Shown one piece after another: positions 5,415 through 8,519 of a stretch of 8,519 bases of DNA. Made by a program: the position numbers and the translations under genes. Below the pieces are notes generated by a model. It was not told the origin of the DNA and did no database searches. It worked only from the letters and a program-made list of their open reading frames with translations. This stretch comes from Gammaproteobacteria bacterium (GTDB taxonomy: Bacteria > Pseudomonadota > Gammaproteobacteria > Steroidobacterales > Steroidobacteraceae), in NCBI GenBank assembly GCA_030038645.1, contig JASHSR010000255.1, positions 1 to 8,519 of the forward strand, written 5' to 3'. Position 1 is the stretch's first letter. Every line of letters starts with the position of its first letter.

Positions 5415-6656
5415 ATGAGACCTGCCCGTCTCCAATCGGATCGCGTGCGAGTGAGCGAAGAGCGTGCCGATAGCCTCGAGCGACCGCGCCGCGACGGGCG
5501 GCCGGAAAGCGACGAAGACCGACACGCCGGACAGCGGGCCGGCGAGCGCGAGACTGGCGACCGCGAGAGCGACGGCCGCGAGACTGGCGAGCTTCAGGGC
5601 GGTGACCGCGAGAGCGGCGAGCGCGGCCCGAGCTTCACACAGCGCCCAGCGGTGCGGATCGCAGGGGGCGTCGCGCTTGCCCTTCTGCTGGTCGTCGCTC
5701 TGCTCTGGTGGCTGCACTCCCGGCGATACGAGTCCACCGACGACGCGTTCATCGACACGCACATCGTGCACGTCGCGCCGCGCGTCTCGGGGCAGGTCGC
5801 AGTGGTCCTGGCGAGGGACAACCAGTTCGTCGAGGCGGGGCAGCTCCTGGTGCAGATCGATGCCGCGGACGCGCGCGCGCGGCTGCAGCAGGCGATGGCG
5901 CAGCAGGCGCAGACGCGCGCAGGGCTCGCGCAAGCCGAGGCGCAAGTGCGCGCGAGCGAGGCCGCCTACCGCCAATCGCTCGCGAACCTCGCCTCCGCGC
6001 GGGCCCAGGCCGAGAAGGCGTTGAGCGATCTGCGGCGCTACCGCGCGCTGAAGGCGCTCACCCCGCGCGCCGTCTCGCAGGAGCAGCTCGATCAGGCGAC
6101 GGCGAGCGCACGCAGCGCGGTCGCCGAGCAGAGCGCCGCCCGCCAGCAGACTCACACCGCCTCCGCGCAGATCGAGACGGCCCGGGCGCAGCTCGCGAGC
6201 AGCGAGGCGGCGCTGCGCACGACCGGCGCCGAGGTCCGCCAGACGCAGCTCAACTTCGGCTACACGAGCGTCGTCGCGCCCGTGTCCGGCTACGTCGCGC
6301 AGCGCTCCGTGGCGGTCGGCAACTATGTCGCGCCGGGCACGCAGCTGATGGCGATCGTGCCGCTGCAACTGTGGGTGACCGCCAATTTCAAGGAGACGGC
6401 GCTCGCCGAGATCCGTCCGAATCAGCCCGTGCGCGTGCACGTCGATGCCTGCCCTGGCGCGGATATCCGGGGCCACGTCGATTCCATCCAGCGCGGCGCC
6501 GGGCAGGCATTCGCGCTGCTGCCGCCCGAGAACGCGACCGGGAACTTCGTGAAGGTCGTCCAGCGGGTGCCCGTGAAGATCGTGCTCGACCGCGTGCCGC
6601 GGGGCTGCGTTCTCGGCCCCGGCATGTCGGTCGAGCCGCGCGTGAGCGTACGCTGA
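5415..6656 (+). CDS. emrA: EmrA/HlyD-type membrane fusion protein (periplasmic adaptor)
   Basis: This adaptor links an inner-membrane exporter to an outer-membrane channel. From the ATG at 5415 it has 413 residues. Order: a charged cytoplasmic tail (1-78), one transmembrane helix (about 81-100, AGGVALALLLVVALLWWL), the first lipoyl/barrel-sandwich half with STDDAFIDTHIVHVAPRVSGQV (108-128, in parts), an Ala/Gln-rich coiled-coil hairpin (about 152-275), the second lipoyl half APVSGYVAQRSVAVGNYVAPG (288-308, in parts), and a beta-barrel domain starting LWVTANFKETALAEIRPNQPV (319-339, in parts). These are standard EmrA features. The start is uncertain: GTG at 5445 or 5451 is also in frame, ATG 5415 lacks a clear Shine-Dalgarno, and codons become typically GC-ending only after about 5455. 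The tail is much longer than the roughly 20 residues usual in EmrA. The TGA at 6654-6656 is 1 base before the EmrB start, so the two are co-translated. Confidence 0.9.
   Translation: MRPARLQSDRVRVSEERADSLERPRRDGRPESDEDRHAGQRAGERETGDRESDGRETGELQGGDRESGERGPSFTQRPAVRIAGGVALALLLVVALLWWLHSRRYESTDDAFIDTHIVHVAPRVSGQVAVVLARDNQFVEAGQLLVQIDAADARARLQQAMAQQAQTRAGLAQAEAQVRASEAAYRQSLANLASARAQAEKALSDLRRYRALKALTPRAVSQEQLDQATASARSAVAEQSAARQQTHTASAQIETARAQLASSEAALRTTGAEVRQTQLNFGYTSVVAPVSGYVAQRSVAVGNYVAPGTQLMAIVPLQLWVTANFKETALAEIRPNQPVRVHVDACPGADIRGHVDSIQRGAGQAFALLPPENATGNFVKVVQRVPVKIVLDRVPRGCVLGPGMSVEPRVSVR
5547..5616 (+). repeat. Short direct repeats encoding the charged tail of the fusion protein
   Basis: CGCGAGACTGGCGA occurs exactly at 5547-5560 and 5577-5590 (period 30), and GACCGCGAGAGCG occurs exactly at 5559-5571 and 5604-5616 (period 45). 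Both spacings are multiples of three, so the reading frame is kept. In protein the copies give RETGDRES followed by RETGELQGGDRESGER. The pattern suggests expansion by slippage or unequal exchange within a cytoplasmic disordered segment. Confidence 0.6.
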
Positions 6657-6657
6657 G

Positions 6658-8358
6658 ATGAGCGGCGCAGAGGAGCGTGTGGACGCCGGAGGCGCGGGGC
6701 GCCGGACCGGCGGTGGGTCGCAGGGCGCGGGCGGCGGAGGGCGCTGGACCCCAGAGCGCTCCGCGGCGGGCAACCGCAACCCCTGGGTGGTCGCGACGGT
6801 CATCTCCATCGCCGCGTTCATGGAAGTGCTCGACATCGCGATCGCGAACGTCTCCCTGCAGCACATCGCCGGAAGCCTCTCGGCGAGCTACGACGAGTCG
6901 ACCTGGGTGCTCACGAGCTATCTGGTGTCCAACGCGATCGTGATTCCCCTGAGCGGCTGGCTGTCCGATGTGCTCGGCCGCAAGTGCTACTACATGGTGA
7001 GCGTCGGCCTGTTCGCGCTCGCATCGCTCCTCTGCGGGCTCGCGCCGAGCCTCGCCTTCCTCGTCACCGCCCGCGTGGTGCAGGGCATGGCGGGCGGAGG
7101 GCTGCAGCCCGTGACCCAGACGATGCTCGTCGATTCGTTCCCTCCGCGACGGCGCGGGCAGGCGCTCGCCGTGTTCGGCCTCACCGTGATCCTCGCGCCG
7201 ACCATCGGGCCGACGCTCGGCGGATACATCACCGACCAATACAGCTGGCGCTGGGTCTTCCTCATCAACGTGCCGGTCGGCGCCTTGTCGCTCCTGCTCG
7301 TGCAGGCGCTCGTCACCGAGCCCGAGCTGCTCAGGCGCGAGCGCCGGGAGCGCTGGCGTCGCGGATTGCGGCTCGACGTGCCCGGCGCGGCGCTGATCGC
7401 CCTCGGCCTCGGATTCCTCGAGATCACGATGGACCGCGGACAGCGAGAGGATTGGTTCGCGAGCACTCTCATCCGCACGACCGCCGTCGTCGCCGCCGTG
7501 AGCCTGCTCTCGTTCATCGTCCGGGAGCTCGCGGCGCGCGAGCCGCTGCTCGATCTGAAGCTGCTCGCGCATCGGAACTTCGCCGTCGCGACGCTCGTCA
7601 TCGCGATCGTCGGCGTCGTGATGTTCGGCACGACGCAGTTCGTTCCGCAGCTGCTGCAGCAGGTGCTCGGGTACACGGCGACCGAGGCGGGGCTCGCGCT
7701 CACCGCGGGCGGGCTCGGCACGCTCGTGGCGATGGGCGCCGTCGGAGCGCTGTCCGGCCGCATCCAGCCTCGCTATCTCATCGGGATCGGCCTCACCGCG
7801 ACGATCCTCGGACTGTGGCACATGAACCACCTCAACGCGCAGATGTCCTTCTCGCAGGTCGCGTGGGCCCGCCTGTGGCAGGTGATCGGCATTCCGTTCA
7901 TGTTCATTCCGCTCACGGATGCCGGGTACGTCGGCCTGCCGCGCGAGCGGACCGGCCAGGCGACCGCGATGATGAACGTCATGAGGAATCTCGGCGGCAG
8001 CATCGGCATCTCTCTCGTGCAGACGCTCCTCGCCGATCGCGAGCAGTTCTACCAGTCGCGGTTCACCGAGACGCTGAACCCGCTCAATCCCAACTACACG
8101 ATCGGCGTCGAGCGGATCCGCCAGGCGCTGATCGGGCTCGGCCACTCGGCGAGCGAGGCCGGAGGACTCGCGGTCGGGGAGATCTACCGCACCGTGCAGC
8201 GGCAGGCGAGCATGCTCGCCTTTCTCGACTGCTTCTGGGTGCTGATGGTCGTCGGCACTCTCGTGATCCCCACTCTGCTCCTGCTCAGATCCTCTCCGGG
8301 CATCGGCGTCGGAAGAGCGTCACCTGCGGCTCGATCGGCGCGGGAGGCGAGTCGGTGA
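6658..8358 (+). CDS. emrB: EmrB-type multidrug efflux transporter, MFS DHA2 family (14 TM helices)
   Basis: This is a proton-driven inner-membrane antiporter that hands substrates to the EmrA-type adaptor. The product has 566 residues. MEVLDIAIANVSLQHIAG (55-72) is the DHA2 motif D1 in helix 1 with its membrane Asp59. Motif A is GWLSDVLGRK (100-109). The Arg-containing TARVVQGMAGGGLQP (137-151) is motif B. The antiporter motif C runs GLTVILAPTIGPTLGG (174-189). Many further hydrophobic helices follow, ending at about residue 543. The periplasmic loop between the last two helices (about 460-515) is typical of EmrB. The first 40 residues are Gly/Arg/Ser-rich and longer than in E. coli EmrB. The ATG at 6658 is chosen because it starts 1 base after the EmrA stop; a clear ribosome-binding site is absent, as expected for coupling. 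Likely cargo is hydrophobic or aromatic compounds, but the sequence does not specify it. Confidence 0.93.
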   Translation: MSGAEERVDAGGAGRRTGGGSQGAGGGGRWTPERSAAGNRNPWVVATVISIAAFMEVLDIAIANVSLQHIAGSLSASYDESTWVLTSYLVSNAIVIPLSGWLSDVLGRKCYYMVSVGLFALASLLCGLAPSLAFLVTARVVQGMAGGGLQPVTQTMLVDSFPPRRRGQALAVFGLTVILAPTIGPTLGGYITDQYSWRWVFLINVPVGALSLLLVQALVTEPELLRRERRERWRRGLRLDVPGAALIALGLGFLEITMDRGQREDWFASTLIRTTAVVAAVSLLSFIVRELAAREPLLDLKLLAHRNFAVATLVIAIVGVVMFGTTQFVPQLLQQVLGYTATEAGLALTAGGLGTLVAMGAVGALSGRIQPRYLIGIGLTATILGLWHMNHLNAQMSFSQVAWARLWQVIGIPFMFIPLTDAGYVGLPRERTGQATAMMNVMRNLGGSIGISLVQTLLADREQFYQSRFTETLNPLNPNYTIGVERIRQALIGLGHSASEAGGLAVGEIYRTVQRQASMLAFLDCFWVLMVVGTLVIPTLLLLRSSPGIGVGRASPAARSAREASR

Positions 8359-8386
8359 CCCGCAGAATGCCCCGCGAGGCGCATCC

Positions 8387-8519
8387 ATGACCCCACCGCC
8401 CGGAATCGTCCTTCGTGCCGCGAGCACCGCCGCGGTCGCGGCCTTCGTGCTGGCGGTCGCCGCAAGCGGCTGCATGGTCGGACCGAGCTACCACGCCCCC
8501 GCCGTCGCGACACCGGAAT
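8387..8519 (+). CDS. Outer membrane efflux lipoprotein (NodT/OprM-type outer membrane factor), 3' end cut by window edge
   Basis: Only 44 codons are in the window. The start is a lipoprotein signal peptide: Arg10, the hydrophobic stretch TAAVAAFVLAVAASGC and a lipobox ASGC with the modified Cys at residue 29. The mature N-terminus CMVGPSYHAPAV matches the C.VGPDY..P opening typical of NodT/OprM-type outer membrane channels. A GAGG at 8376-8379, 7 bases before the ATG, supports this start. It lies 28 bases after emrB on the same strand, so it completes a tripartite pump operon: adaptor, transporter and outer-membrane channel. The family call rests on the N-terminus and operon position; the TolC-like helical barrel would be beyond the edge. 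Confidence 0.85.
   Translation, partial: MTPPPGIVLRAASTAAVAAFVLAVAASGCMVGPSYHAPAVATPE

Noticed and set aside
5196..6866. 556-codon minus-strand frame covering the adaptor gene
   Set aside because: It is antisense to EmrA with its lipoyl and coiled-coil domains. The Leu/Ala-rich hydrophobic stretch opposite the charged tail is a by-product of the repeats, not a membrane segment.
6388..8145. 585-codon minus-strand frame opposite the transporter
   Set aside because: It is antisense to EmrB with motifs A and C. Its composition (Arg, Glu, His, Asp) is the usual shadow of membrane-protein codons.
8367..8390. ATG at 8367 and the GTG overlapping the EmrB stop (8355) as starts for the outer membrane factor
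   Set aside because: Both are out of frame with the lipoprotein signal peptide. ATG 8387 has GAGG 7 bases upstream.

Overview
The window is very GC-rich DNA with codons ending mostly in G or C. It reads as a chromosomal segment of a Gram-negative bacterium. The evidence is a tripartite EmrA/EmrB-type efflux operon that runs into an outer-membrane-factor lipoprotein gene, a cytoplasmic LD-carboxypeptidase of the LdcA type, and a proteobacterial-looking TrmB. A high-GC proteobacterium, perhaps gammaproteobacterial, is my best guess from protein style alone; no rRNA or other decisive marker is present. I see no tRNA, rRNA, CRISPR array, insertion sequence or phage gene.

The left two thirds (1-5274) lie on the minus strand. 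In transcription order the genes are a secreted tannase/feruloyl-esterase family hydrolase (5274-3718), a small PPOX-class flavin-binding-fold protein (3607-3137), an S66 LD-carboxypeptidase (3132-2134), a GT4 glycosyltransferase (2067-688) and trmB (556 to beyond the left edge). The PPOX and LD-carboxypeptidase genes are 4 bases apart and probably translationally coupled. The others are separated by 66 to 131 bases. The gap before trmB carries a -10-like box and a compact stem-loop capped by a GNRA-type tetraloop.

The right third (5415-8519) lies on the plus strand and forms a tight operon: an EmrA/HlyD-type membrane fusion protein, an EmrB-type DHA2 major facilitator 1 base downstream, and the first 44 codons of a NodT/OprM-type outer membrane lipoprotein, which runs off the right edge. 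Together these would make a complete inner membrane-periplasm-outer membrane pump for small, probably hydrophobic or aromatic, compounds.

The esterase and the pump are transcribed divergently from a 140-base intergenic region that holds an inverted repeat near each start. A plausible but untested reading is that the esterase releases aromatic (phenolic) acids or alcohols from esters outside the cytoplasm, and the pump exports such compounds. No regulator gene lies in the window.

Most of the window is ordinary. The points worth a second look are the divergent esterase/pump arrangement, the long charged repetitive N-terminal tail of the fusion protein, the stem-loop before trmB, and the unclear start of the glycosyltransferase. 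I found no clear evidence of an undescribed multi-gene system.
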